32,410 bases of DNA from Candidatus Ventrimonas merdavium (GCA_018715565.1 DVLJ01000201.1:1-32410), one strand, 5' to 3'; positions 18,112 through 27,824 are shown, counted from the stretch's first letter. A program made the numbers and translations. Notes: generated from the sequence alone by a model not told the origin.

Positions 18112-19014
18112 CTAACACTCCTCCTTTAACACGCCTGCGGCCTTTGCCAGGGCAAGCGTCCGCTTCGCCCCGTCGTAAAAGGCGATATCGATCATTTTTC
18201 CATCTACCGTAAATACCCCGATGCCCAGCTTCTTCTTCTCGTCGATCTCCCGCACCACCTTCTGGGCAAAGATGATCTCCTTTTCCGTGGGCGTGTAAAT
18301 CTTATGGACCGGGGCGATCTGCCGGGGATTGATGACGGATTTGCCGTCAAATCCCATCATGTGGATCATCTCCACCTCTCTGCGGAAGCCTTCCATATCG
18401 TTAAGGTCCGTGTATACGGTATCAAAGCACTGGACGCCTGCCGCTCTCGCCGCGATGATCATCAGCTGTCGGGCTCCCATCAGCTCTACCCCGGTCCCGG
18501 TGATCCGCGTCTGAAGATCCTTCGTATAGTCGCCGCCGGAAAGGGCGATGCCGAATAACCGGTCAGAGGCGCTGCAGATGCTCAGGGCGTTTAACACCCC
18601 TTTCGCCGACTCCAGCGCTGCCATGATCAGCACGCTCCCCGGCTCCCGTCCAAATTCCTGCTCCGCCTGCTCCACCGCCGCTTCTACTTTCTTCACGTCC
18701 CCGGCAGTCTCCGTCTTAGGGATCCGGATCCCGTCCGCTCCGCCGGCTACGGCGCAGCGGACATCCTCCTCCCACAGGTCTGTGTCCAGCCCGTTGATCC
18801 GGACGATGCACTCGATCCCCCGGTAGTTGATCTCCTGCAGCGCGTGGTACAGGGAGAACCGGGCGGCGTCCTTTTCTTTCTCCGCCACCGCGTCCTCCAG
18901 ATCCAGCATGATGCTGTCCGGCTGATAGATATAAGGATCCTTGATCAGACCCGGCTTCTGTGCATTTAAAAACATCATGGTCCTTCTGAGACGTTTTTTG
19001 TTTGGATTGCTCAC
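18112..19014 (-). CDS. citE: Citrate lyase-type beta subunit
   Basis: RRTMMFLNAQKPGLIKDPYIYQPDSIMLDLEDAVAEKEKDAARF, GIRIPKTETAGDV, GFDGKSVINPRQIAPVH. GTG start at 19014 overlaps the citD stop (GTGA). Confidence 0.94.
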   Translation of the reverse strand: MSNPNKKRLRRTMMFLNAQKPGLIKDPYIYQPDSIMLDLEDAVAEKEKDAARFSLYHALQEINYRGIECIVRINGLDTDLWEEDVRCAVAGGADGIRIPKTETAGDVKKVEAAVEQAEQEFGREPGSVLIMAALESAKGVLNALSICSASDRLFGIALSGGDYTKDLQTRITGTGVELMGARQLMIIAARAAGVQCFDTVYTDLNDMEGFRREVEMIHMMGFDGKSVINPRQIAPVHKIYTPTEKEIIFAQKVVREIDEKKKLGIGVFTVDGKMIDIAFYDGAKRTLALAKAAGVLKEEC

Positions 19015-19310
19015 CGTATCGCACCTCCCCACGGCAGATGATCCTTCTGCCCTATGCTTCTGTATACCGCGCATTCCACACGGGCTTTTACCGTACAGTC
19101 CAGCGCTCCCTTGTCCACGACCCGGATGCGCACATCCTCTACCTCCAGCCGTTTTAAGGTCTCCAGGATGACGTTCTGGATCTGTTCCCCGAACTGGTTC
19201 ATCACTGCGCTTTCCAGATCCAGCTCTACCTGTCCGCAGCCCGGTTCCACCGTTACCATACAGTCGCTGGATTCCAGCGTTCCTGCCATCGCATTCCGCT
19301 CAATTTTCAT
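19011..19310 (-). CDS. citD: Citrate lyase-type acyl carrier protein (gamma subunit)
   Basis: MKIERNAMAGTLESSDCMVTVEPG...VVDKGALDCTVKARVECAVYRS; conserved prosthetic-group Ser context (GTLESSD). Confidence 0.94.
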   Translation of the reverse strand: MKIERNAMAGTLESSDCMVTVEPGCGQVELDLESAVMNQFGEQIQNVILETLKRLEVEDVRIRVVDKGALDCTVKARVECAVYRSIGQKDHLPWGGAIR

Positions 19311-19441
19311 GACCGCCCCACCTTTCCTGCATTTCACTCGTTACGTTCTTTTCCTGTTTTCTTACTCTTGTATTCTGATTCTTGTTTTCTTCTTCCTGTG
19401 CCTTCTCATTCCCCGTTCCCCTCCGGTTGTCTCCTGCTTCA

Positions 19442-20599
19442 TCACCGCTGACAGGCTACTCGGACCACGCCGTCCATAAGCAGGTTTGCCGTTCGGAAGC
19501 CAAACGTATCCCGGATCCTTGGCAGCCCGTCTGCTTGCTCATAGTCCACGCCGCATTCCAGAACGCCTCCCGGGTGGCCGATGCGGATCCGCTGGGCATC
19601 CATCCCATCCCGGCACACCTGGCTGACCAGACTTCCCGGGATCACCGCTGCCGCCGCCGTACACATCGCCCCGGTCATGGCGTAGGTGGGATGAGCCTTC
19701 TGCATGGACATCATCCTGGCTGCCAGATCCACGTCCTCTTTCCTCACAAGCGTCCCGTCCGACGCCTGGTAATCCTGGGGAGACGACACGATCGTCATCT
19801 TCGGGATCCCGGGAGTCTCCCAGGCCGACGCAGTGTGATCGGCGATCAGGCCCAGCCTTACCGCCGCAAGCCCCCGGACCGTCTCCAGCAGCCGGGACCG
19901 TTCCGGATCGCCGTTTATCTCCTCCGGCAGCTCCCGCCCGGTCATCCCCAGATCCTCCGCCTTCACAAAGACCAATGGATTGGCTGCGTCCACAATGGAG
20001 ACCTGTATCGGTCCATACCCGGGGACCTCCAGCATGTCGATCGCCTGTCCGGTGGGGAGCAGTCCCCGCCCCAGGGTCCCCGCCGGATCTAAGAACCGCA
20101 AGCGGACAGGAGCCGCCGTTCCCGGCACCCCGGCTATGGAAAAGTCCCCTTCATACCGGACTGCCCCGCCTTCGGTCTGCACGTCCTCGGCAATGAGCTT
20201 GTCCGTATTGGTGTTGTAGATCCTGACCGTGGTGATTCCTTCCCCTGCCGGCACCAGCCCCCGCTCAATGGCGAAAGGACCTACCCCGGAGGAAATATTC
20301 CCGCAGTTGCCTTTATAGCTGACGATCGGCTTGTCCACCGACACCTGAGCGAAGGTATAGTCCACATCCGCGTCCGCCCGGGAGGACGGGCGGATGATCG
20401 CCACCTTGCTGGTCACCGACTGGGAGCCGCCCAGACCGTCGATCTGCTTCCGGTCCGGGCTTCCCATCATCCGCAGCAGGATGGGATCCCAGGCGCTCCG
20501 GTCCTCCGGCAGATCCTTCTCCAAAAGATACACGCCCTTGCTGGTCCCGCCCCGCATGGTCATTGCCGGGATGCGCAGGATCCTGCCCCTAGTTTCCAT
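19442..20599 (-). CDS. PrpF/YbhH-family (2-methylaconitate/4-oxalomesaconate-type) isomerase
   Basis: [63 protein letters not shown]. Confidence 0.9.
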   Translation of the reverse strand: METRGRILRIPAMTMRGGTSKGVYLLEKDLPEDRSAWDPILLRMMGSPDRKQIDGLGGSQSVTSKVAIIRPSSRADADVDYTFAQVSVDKPIVSYKGNCGNISSGVGPFAIERGLVPAGEGITTVRIYNTNTDKLIAEDVQTEGGAVRYEGDFSIAGVPGTAAPVRLRFLDPAGTLGRGLLPTGQAIDMLEVPGYGPIQVSIVDAANPLVFVKAEDLGMTGRELPEEINGDPERSRLLETVRGLAAVRLGLIADHTASAWETPGIPKMTIVSSPQDYQASDGTLVRKEDVDLAARMMSMQKAHPTYAMTGAMCTAAAAVIPGSLVSQVCRDGMDAQRIRIGHPGGVLECGVDYEQADGLPRIRDTFGFRTANLLMDGVVRVACQR

Positions 20600-22856
20600 T
20601 TCTGCTCCGGTTGTAATTGATCAGGGAGCCGCACCGGATGATCTCCTTCTCCTCCTCTGTCAAAGGCTCGATGGCCAGAGACAGCTTCCGGACATTCTCT
20701 CCCAGAATGTATGCTTCGATCTCTTTTCCATCCGTATCCAGGGCGCTCCGGATATTCGGCACAAACAGATAATCGTCCTCTGCAAAGTCCGCCTCTCCCC
20801 TGCACACAAACGGCACCATTCCCCAGTTGATCAGGTTGGACCGGTAGCGCTTGGTGGCGTATTCCGAAGCGATGTTGGCGCCGCCCAAAAGCACTCTCTG
20901 ACAGGAGGCCGCCTGCTCTCTTGCGGAACCGTCTCCGGGCTTTACGGCGTAGATCACGCTGGAAAGGTCCACCGCATCTTCCTCCAGAGTCTCCCAGCCG
21001 GGGATGGCGCGGATCTGCTCCAGGGCTTCCCGCACCTCGCTGGGACACGCCCCTGCCTTCCACTCTCCTTCCATCTGCTTCACTGCCTTGGCTCTGCCTA
21101 CATACTCCGGCACTCTGCGGCTTAAGGTGAATTCCGCCAGTCCCAGGGGATTGGAGCGGAAGGAACCGGTCTCTCCCGACGGGATCAGCTCGTCCGTGGT
21201 AGTCACCGGATCCGTAATGTAGGCGCACACCTTCATCAGCAGATGCTCCGGCAGACTGGGAAGCTCCGGCCAGTCCTTGATGTTCGGACCGCAGACCAGC
21301 TTCTCAGAGGGATCGCCTTTTCCAAAGCCCTGATAGATCCGCTGCCGGTAGGCCTCCGGATCATAGGCATACTCCGGACAGGTGAATTCATAGCCCAGCT
21401 CGTCCGCCGCTGTGATCCGCCCGCCGTTGACCGCCGTAGCGGCAATGGATCTGGCGTCCATCAAAGCCACGCTGGCCAGCTGGCCGCTGCCCGGCTTGGA
21501 GCCTTCCCGGTTGGGGAAATTCCGGGTGGTATGGCGGATCGCCAGCTGTCCGTTGGCCGGAGTGTCTCCGGCTCCGAAGCAGGGACCGCAGATGGCCGTG
21601 CGGATCACGGTTCCCGAAGCGATCAGTGTTTCCGCTGCTCCCTTCCGCACCAGATCCATCATGACCGCCTGGGAACCGGGATAAACGCTCAGATGGAACC
21701 CGTCCGCTCCCGTTCCGCGGCCCTTCAGAAGATAAGCGGCCTCCATCAGGTTGGAATAGGTCCCGCCCGCACATCCGGCGATGGTACCCTGATCTGCGTA
21801 CAAGGCTCCGTCATGGACCTTCTCCCACAGGTTCAGAGGAAGCTCCGGATGCTTGATCAGCTTTTTGGCGTCCTCCTCTACCTCATGGAGGATGTCGTCT
21901 AAGTTCGCGTTCAGCTCCCGGATCTCATAGCCGTTGGACGGGTGGAACGGCAGAGCGATCATGCTGTGCACCGTGGACAGATCCAGATAAATGCAGCCGT
22001 CATAATAGGCTGTCTCTTCCGGATCCAGCTGCCGGAATTCCTGTCCTCTGCCATGGGCCGCAAGGTAGGCTTTGGTGTCCTCGTCGGTCCGCCAGATAGA
22101 AGATAAACAGGTGGTCTCTGTGGTCATCACGTCGATGCCGTTGCGGTAATCTGTGCTCATAGAGGAAACGCCCGGTCCTACAAACTCCATCACCTTGTTC
22201 TTCACATACCCGTTCCGGAACACTGCCGACACAATGGCAATGGCGATATCCTGGGGTCCTACGCCGGGTCTCGGCTTGCCGTCCAGATACACGGCTACTA
22301 CCTCCGGGTAATCGATATCCCAAGTCTGGCAAAGGATTTGCTTCACCAGCTCTCCGCCGCCTTCCCCTACGGCCATGGTGCCCAGCGCCCCGTAGCGGGT
22401 GTGAGAATCGGAGCCCAGGATCATTTTGCCGCCCCCGGCCATGGTCTCCCGCATGTACTGGTGGATCACCCCGATATGGGGAGGAACGTAGACCCCGCCG
22501 TACTTTTTCGCCGCGGTCAGTCCGAATACATGGTCGTCCTCATTGATGGTGCCGCCCACGGCGCACAAGCTGTTGTGGCAGCAGGTGAGCACATAAGGGA
22601 GGGGGAAACGGTCCATTCCCGACGCCCGGGCGGTCTGTACGATCCCCACATAGGTCAGATCGTGGCTGGTGATCGCGTCAAACCGGATCTTCAGATGCTT
22701 TGGATCGCCGCTGGTATTATGCTCCTGCAGGATGCGGCTGGCGATCGTGCCCGCCCGGCTCTTCTCCTTCTTCTCCAGCAGCTCTCTTCCTGCTTCCTTT
22801 TCCGGAACAATCTCGGTGCCATTTAAAAGAAATACCCCTGAATCATATAGTTTCAT
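20589..22856 (-). CDS. Aconitase-superfamily hydratase, YbhJ-like
   Basis: [81 protein letters not shown] (Fe-S and active-site motifs); C-terminal [13 protein letters not shown]. Start 22856 (MKLYDSGVF) chosen over ORF-track 23003. Confidence 0.9.
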   Translation of the reverse strand: MKLYDSGVFLLNGTEIVPEKEAGRELLEKKEKSRAGTIASRILQEHNTSGDPKHLKIRFDAITSHDLTYVGIVQTARASGMDRFPLPYVLTCCHNSLCAVGGTINEDDHVFGLTAAKKYGGVYVPPHIGVIHQYMRETMAGGGKMILGSDSHTRYGALGTMAVGEGGGELVKQILCQTWDIDYPEVVAVYLDGKPRPGVGPQDIAIAIVSAVFRNGYVKNKVMEFVGPGVSSMSTDYRNGIDVMTTETTCLSSIWRTDEDTKAYLAAHGRGQEFRQLDPEETAYYDGCIYLDLSTVHSMIALPFHPSNGYEIRELNANLDDILHEVEEDAKKLIKHPELPLNLWEKVHDGALYADQGTIAGCAGGTYSNLMEAAYLLKGRGTGADGFHLSVYPGSQAVMMDLVRKGAAETLIASGTVIRTAICGPCFGAGDTPANGQLAIRHTTRNFPNREGSKPGSGQLASVALMDARSIAATAVNGGRITAADELGYEFTCPEYAYDPEAYRQRIYQGFGKGDPSEKLVCGPNIKDWPELPSLPEHLLMKVCAYITDPVTTTDELIPSGETGSFRSNPLGLAEFTLSRRVPEYVGRAKAVKQMEGEWKAGACPSEVREALEQIRAIPGWETLEEDAVDLSSVIYAVKPGDGSAREQAASCQRVLLGGANIASEYATKRYRSNLINWGMVPFVCRGEADFAEDDYLFVPNIRSALDTDGKEIEAYILGENVRKLSLAIEPLTEEEKEIIRCGSLINYNRSRNGN

Positions 22857-22941
22857 CACGGCTCCCGTCCTTTCTTTTTGTAAATAAATGAGCTTTGGTA
22901 GACTGGCCAGATCTATCTTTAGTTCTATTTTAGCTGGGTCT

Positions 22942-22951
22942 CGGACGTCCG
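22942..22951. promoter_or_regulatory. 10-bp palindrome in the ybhJ-like upstream region
   Basis: CGGACGTCCG, next to AT-rich TATTATA on the minus strand (possible -10). Confidence 0.35.
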
Positions 22952-23113
22952 TATAATACATATATGGTATTTTTTCATTCCATTTGGCTATTCTTATGTT
23001 CAATTTAACTGATTCTCACATATTGTTTTTGGCTGTTTTTCACAAATCCCTTTGAGACGATTTCCCCGTCACCGCTTTAGCTTGCCGTCGACATGTCTTC
23101 TGGAACAATATGT

Positions 23114-23165
23114 AAAAAGGATGCAGCCCGGTCATCGAAATCCTCGACCGGACTGCATCCTTTTC
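23114..23165. terminator. Bidirectional terminator
   Basis: AAAAGGATGCAG-CC-CGGTC...GACCG-GA-CTGCATCCTTTT. Confidence 0.8.
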
Positions 23166-23194
23166 TTTTTTTCTGATCCGTTTTTCTGTTCGTC

Positions 23195-24109
23195 TTATTT
23201 TAAACTGTTCACATACGCCGCCGCATTGATCGCCGCCACGGCCCCGTCGGACACGGCGGTAGCCGCCTGCCGCACCTGCTTCACGCAGATATCCCCTGCC
23301 GCGTATACGCCGGGAATGGCGGTGGCCTGCTTTTCGTCGGTCACCAGGTAACCGTCCTTCTGCTCCAGCTGAGGGTACAGCTCTGTGTTGGGGCAGGATC
23401 CGGCGTAGATGAAAATCCCGCAGCCGGGAGCCTGGATCACGGTCTGCTCTCCGGTGTGCTCGTCAGTCACTACCAGCTCGTCCGCCTGGCCGTTCCCCCG
23501 CACCTGGGTCAGCCGGGAGTGGAGCATCAGCCGGATGTTCTCCGTTTTCTCCACCCTCTTGTAGAATTCCGGGATTGTCCCCAGCCGGTCCTCAAAATGG
23601 ATGATGGTCAGAGTCTTGGCAAACTGGGACAGATACAGGGCTTCCTTCACCGCCCCGTCGGCTCCGCCGACCACGAAGATATCCTTGTCCGCATACCGTT
23701 TGCCGTCCCGGGCTGCGTTCAGGCCGGTGCCCCGGCCGGCAAACTCCGCCTCTCCCGGGATCCCCAGCTTCCGGGGAGTGGTCCCGGCCGCGATGATCAC
23801 CGCCTTAGCCTCATAGGTGTGCTCCCCCGTTGTCACCGTCTTTACCGGGCCGGAAAGCTGGACGCCCGTCACCTGCTCCAGAACGATCTTGGCTCCCGCG
23901 GACTCAGCCTGCTCCCGCAGCCGGGCGGCAAAGGTAGCACCGGTCTCCTCTTTCACGATCCCGGCATAATGGGTCACCGTGGACACGCCTCCGATCAGAC
24001 CGCCTACCGCCTTCTGCTCCAGCACCAGGGTCTTCAATCCCCGGCTGACGGCGTACACTGCGCTGCTGATACCGGCAGGGCCGGCTCCGATGATACAGAT
24101 GTCATACAT
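23195..24109 (-). CDS. Thioredoxin-reductase-like FAD/NAD(P)-dependent oxidoreductase
   Basis: YDICIIGAGPAGISSAVYAVSRGLKTLVLE; FVVGGADGAVKEALYLS; GVYAAGDICVKQVRQAATAVSDGAVAA. The usual CxxC redox pair is not visible at the canonical position (GTGLNAARDGKRYADKDIFVVGG). Confidence 0.88.
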   Translation of the reverse strand: MYDICIIGAGPAGISSAVYAVSRGLKTLVLEQKAVGGLIGGVSTVTHYAGIVKEETGATFAARLREQAESAGAKIVLEQVTGVQLSGPVKTVTTGEHTYEAKAVIIAAGTTPRKLGIPGEAEFAGRGTGLNAARDGKRYADKDIFVVGGADGAVKEALYLSQFAKTLTIIHFEDRLGTIPEFYKRVEKTENIRLMLHSRLTQVRGNGQADELVVTDEHTGEQTVIQAPGCGIFIYAGSCPNTELYPQLEQKDGYLVTDEKQATAIPGVYAAGDICVKQVRQAATAVSDGAVAAINAAAYVNSLK

Positions 24110-24168
24110 GATCTTCTTCCTCCTTGTTTGGTCTTATATGGATAAATGGTTATAAAAACTTATCTTGA

Positions 24169-25200
24169 CTACAGGATCCCCAGCAGGTTCTGCATCCCCA
24201 GGCTCACCGCCGCAATGGCTGCCCAGCAGCACAGTCCCATGAAGATCGCCTTCCCGCCGGTGCGGATCATCTTTACCAGATCTGTGTTCAGCCCGATGGC
24301 CGCCATAGCCATGATGATAAAGAACTTAGACAGCTCTTTCAGCGGAGCGAAGGCCGACGCCTCGATCCCTGCCGCCACCGCCGCCGTGGTGATCACAGAA
24401 GCCAGCAGGAAAAACAGGATGAAGAACGGGAACACCTTCTTGAGCTGGAAGTTCCCCTGACCGGAGCCAGCCGCTTCCTTTTTCGTTTTGGCCGTTCTCC
24501 ACAGGGCCAGGACCAAAGTGATCGGGATGATGGCCAGGGTTCTGGTCAGCTTGACGATCGTGGCCGTGTCCAGGGTATTGGCTCCCGGGTGCATCCCATC
24601 CCAGGCTGTGGCCGCAGCAGTCACGGAAGATGTATCATTCACCGCCGTTCCCGCGAACAGGCCGAATCCGGCATTCGATAAGCCCAGGACGCTTCCCAGA
24701 GTGGGGAAGATCAGGGCGGCGATCACGTTGAACAGAAAGATCACGGAGATGGCCTGAGCGATCTCCTCATCGTCCGCATCGATCACCGGCGCCGTAGCCG
24801 CGATGGCGGAGCCGCCGCAGATAGAGGAGCCGACTCCCACCAGGGTGGAAATGTTGGCCGGCATCTTCATCAGCCGGTACAGTCCGTAGGACACCACCAG
24901 GGAGGTGGTGATCGTAGACAGGATGATCGGCAGGGAGGCCGCCCCTACCCGGGCGATCTCCGATAGGTTCATGCCAAAGCCCAGCAAGATGACTGCATAC
25001 TGCAGGATCTTTTTTGATGTATACTGGATCCCCGCCTTCGTGCGGTCCTTCTCCCTCCAGATCATGGTGAGCACCATGCCGCACAGGATCGCGAATACCG
25101 GTCCTCCGATGATGGGAAATTGTTTTCCCAGAAGCCAGCAGGGCAGGGCGATCGCCAGACATAACAGTACGCCCGGTCCTAATGTTTTCAGCTTTTCCAT
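24169..25200 (-). CDS. YeiH-family putative sulfate/anion exporter (PF03601-type)
   Basis: [44 protein letters not shown]...[39 protein letters not shown]. Start 25200 chosen for GGAGGAACCT-ATG. Confidence 0.88.
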   Translation of the reverse strand: MEKLKTLGPGVLLCLAIALPCWLLGKQFPIIGGPVFAILCGMVLTMIWREKDRTKAGIQYTSKKILQYAVILLGFGMNLSEIARVGAASLPIILSTITTSLVVSYGLYRLMKMPANISTLVGVGSSICGGSAIAATAPVIDADDEEIAQAISVIFLFNVIAALIFPTLGSVLGLSNAGFGLFAGTAVNDTSSVTAAATAWDGMHPGANTLDTATIVKLTRTLAIIPITLVLALWRTAKTKKEAAGSGQGNFQLKKVFPFFILFFLLASVITTAAVAAGIEASAFAPLKELSKFFIIMAMAAIGLNTDLVKMIRTGGKAIFMGLCCWAAIAAVSLGMQNLLGIL

Positions 25201-25329
25201 AGGTTCCTCCATTCCGTTTTCATTGTCCGTTTTAATTACCAGTTTTTTCATTTTCAGGGAATAGTATACATGAGCTAAACGATCATGTAAAATTATGTAT
25301 TTTTATGTTATAATAAATTTACATTATGG

Positions 25330-25397
25330 TTTTTGAAGCTTTCCGGTTTTTAAAATCTTCCGATTTTTGAAGTTCTCAGATTTTGAAGATAACAGGA
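25330..25397 (+). repeat. Four imperfect 17-bp tandem repeats in the LysR leader
   Basis: TTTTTGAAGCTTTCCGG | TTTTTAAAATCTTCCGA | TTTTTGAAGTTCTCAGA | TTTTGAAGATAACAGGA, exact 17-nt period. Confidence 0.75.
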
Positions 25398-25422
25398 TCT
25401 ACCCAAAGGAGGAACAAATCAC

Positions 25423-26415
25423 ATGTTGGATTTTCGCGTCGAGACCTTCCTGACGGTCTGCCAGACCATGAACTTTACCGAGGCTGCCCGGCTGCTGCAC
25501 ATCACCCAGCCCGCCGTATCCCAGCATATCCACGGGCTGGAAAAGCAGTTTGACGCGGTATTTTTCCAATACGAAGGGAAACGGCTGTCTTTAACAGCCG
25601 CCGGCCAGCTGTTCTACCGGACGGCCCTGGCAATGCGCCACGATGTGGACCATCTAAAGCAGCAGCTCAGCCAGGTGGACGCAGCCCCGGTACTAAACTT
25701 CGGCGCCACCCTGACGGTGGGCGAATACATCATGCCGCCCATGCTCCTGCGGCTTTTAAAGACCCGCCCGGAGGTACGGCTCCGCATGCTGGTGGAGAAC
25801 ACGGATGTGCTCCTGAAGCTGCTGAACCAGGGAGAGATCGACTTCGCCATTGTGGAGGGGTATTTCCCCCGGCAGACCTATGAGGGCCTGCCCTTCCGCA
25901 CAGAACGGTTCCTTCCTGTGTGTGCTCCCGGCGCGTTCCCGGCTGTTCCCACCGTCCCAGCTGTTTCCAGCGCCCTCACTATCCCTGCCGCTGTCCCCGC
26001 CGTCCCTGCTGCCCCTGCCAATGCTCCTGCCGTTCCTGCCGTCCCAGTCGTCCCAGCCAGTGCCCCCCTGCCTCTGGAAGCCCTCCTTTCCTGCCGCCTG
26101 CTGGTCCGGGAAGCCGGTTCCGGCACCCGGGAGATCCTGGAACGGTCCCTGCGGGAGCACAACCTGGCTCTGTCGGATTTCCCCAAGCTGACAGAGCTGG
26201 GCAATCTCAATGTCATCAAGACACTGGTCATGGCAGGCCTGGGGATCTCCTTCTGCTACGAATCTGTGGTCCGGGAGGAGCTGGCGGACGGACGGCTTCA
26301 GGAGATCCCGGTAGAAGGATTTCCCGTGACCCACGATTTCACGTTCCTGTGGCAGAAGGACAGCGTATTCTCAGAGTATTACCGGAGCGTGTTTGAGGCG
26401 CTCTGTCCAGGCTGA
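25423..26415 (+). CDS. LysR-family regulator (YeiE/CysB-like) with a Pro/Ala/Val-rich insertion
   Basis: MLDFRVETFLTVCQTMNFTEAARLLHITQPAVSQHIHGLEKQF; LLVREAGSGTREILERSL; divergent from yeiH-like gene. Confidence 0.93.
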   Translation: MLDFRVETFLTVCQTMNFTEAARLLHITQPAVSQHIHGLEKQFDAVFFQYEGKRLSLTAAGQLFYRTALAMRHDVDHLKQQLSQVDAAPVLNFGATLTVGEYIMPPMLLRLLKTRPEVRLRMLVENTDVLLKLLNQGEIDFAIVEGYFPRQTYEGLPFRTERFLPVCAPGAFPAVPTVPAVSSALTIPAAVPAVPAAPANAPAVPAVPVVPASAPLPLEALLSCRLLVREAGSGTREILERSLREHNLALSDFPKLTELGNLNVIKTLVMAGLGISFCYESVVREELADGRLQEIPVEGFPVTHDFTFLWQKDSVFSEYYRSVFEALCPG

Positions 26416-26655
26416 AGAGGCAGCTGCGCCGCTCCCCGTCCTTTGCCAGGCAGAGACCAACCGGGAGCTCTGCCGAGAACCTCATTTGTCGAAAAAGAAT
26501 GGTTGCTTCGCCCGGGAAAACTTTATATAATACAAGTATAGACACGAAGGATCTCCCACGGAAATGAAGCACAAAGGCTGAACATACGGACCGGATCCTT
26601 TCCTTGTTTATCATCTGCTTACGAAGGATAAAACACATGGAAAGGAGGAGGCCAT

Positions 26656-27642
26656 ATGGATAACAATGTGTCAAGTACGCCTTATGATGACGTGTTCCGG
26701 ACGTTGCTCACGGACTGCACGCATCTGATCATTCCCGTTATCAATGAAGTGTTTGGCGAACACTATTCCGGCGACGAACCGATCGGGCGGGAACAGAATG
26801 AGCACTTTTTCACCAAGCCAGATGGATCTCAGGAGGAACGGATCTCCGATTCCTGCCTCCGGATCCTGCAGAAGCGGTACCACATCGAATGTCAGAGCAG
26901 GCCGGATCAGACCATGGTCGTAAGGATGTTTGCCTACGACGTTCAGATCGCGCTTGCGGAGCATCAGCTGGAGGACCAGGTCCTGACCGTGGATTTTCCA
27001 GAGTCCGCAGTGCTGTATCTGCGTCATAACAGCCGGACGCCGGATGAACTGCTCATCCGGATCGTGACCAGGGGAGGGGAAGTCTCTTATGGGATCCCGG
27101 TCATCAAAGTGCAGACCTATCCCTTAGAGGAGATTTTTAAAAAGCGGCTGCTGTTTCTGCTTCCATTTTATATTTTCCGATATGAGAAGCAGTTTGCCGA
27201 GATGAAACAGAACCAGGAAAAGAGAGACCTGCTGAACCGGGACTACATCCAGATCCAGACATGGCTGACAGAACTGGAGGAGGCAGGAACTCTCGATAGT
27301 TATACAAAAGCAGCGATCATTGCGATGATCCGAAAAGTTGTTGAACATATCGCAAGGAAATATCCCACGGTGCAGGAAGGAGTGAATGCGGTTATGGGCG
27401 GAAAGGTACTGGATTATGAAGCGAAGCGGATCAAGCAGAGTGGGATTGAGGAAGGCCGGCTGGAGGGCCGCAAAGAAGGCCGCAAAGAGGGTCGGCTGGA
27501 GGGCCGGGAAGAAGGCCAGATAAGCGCACTTGCCTTATCCGTGAAAAATCTCATGGAAAATCTTTCCATGACGGCGGATGACGCCATGAAAGCCATGGGG
27601 ATATCCGAGTCCCTATGGCCAAAATTAAAAACCATGCTCTAA
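26656..27642 (+). CDS. Rpn/PD-(D/E)XK nuclease-family transposase-like protein
   Basis: YDDVFRTLLTDCTHLIIPVINEVFGEHYSGDEPI...YHIECQSRPDQTMVVRMFAYDVQIAL (Rpn-type core); C-terminal EGRLEGRKEGRKEGRLEGREEGQ; SD AAAGGAGGAGGCCAT-ATG. Confidence 0.88.
   Translation: MDNNVSSTPYDDVFRTLLTDCTHLIIPVINEVFGEHYSGDEPIGREQNEHFFTKPDGSQEERISDSCLRILQKRYHIECQSRPDQTMVVRMFAYDVQIALAEHQLEDQVLTVDFPESAVLYLRHNSRTPDELLIRIVTRGGEVSYGIPVIKVQTYPLEEIFKKRLLFLLPFYIFRYEKQFAEMKQNQEKRDLLNRDYIQIQTWLTELEEAGTLDSYTKAAIIAMIRKVVEHIARKYPTVQEGVNAVMGGKVLDYEAKRIKQSGIEEGRLEGRKEGRKEGRLEGREEGQISALALSVKNLMENLSMTADDAMKAMGISESLWPKLKTML
27447..27518 (+). repeat. Short 12-bp-class coding tandem repeat
   Basis: Encodes repeated (E)GR(L/K)E units near the Rpn C-terminus. 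Confidence 0.75.
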
Positions 27643-27716
27643 AGCGATATCAGGAACTGGCGAAAGCCCGATCCCCTTGCTTGATGCTGGGAAGAAAGGA
27701 AGAAAGAAATCCAAAA

Positions 27717-27778
27717 GAAGATCCTGCAGACCTTCCAAGTTCTAAGGAACTCTGATCCTGCAGGATCTTCTCTTTGAT
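27717..27778. terminator. Terminator-like hairpin between convergent genes
   Basis: 13-bp perfect arms GAAGATCCTGCAG (27717-27729) and CTGCAGGATCTTC (27758-27770), followed by T-rich sequence. Confidence 0.7.
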
Positions 27779-27824
27779 TTTATAGGCTCAGGAAAGGAAT
27801 GATAGCAAGGATAGCACACTGTCG

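Noticed and set aside
23041-23113. Short region between the ybhJ-like promoter and the terminator as a gene remnant
   Set aside because: No convincing frame or homology could be recognised by eye.
26656-27642. Rpn-family gene as evidence of an active mobile element
   Set aside because: No terminal inverted repeats, target-site duplication or other mobility genes nearby; treated as a standalone gene.
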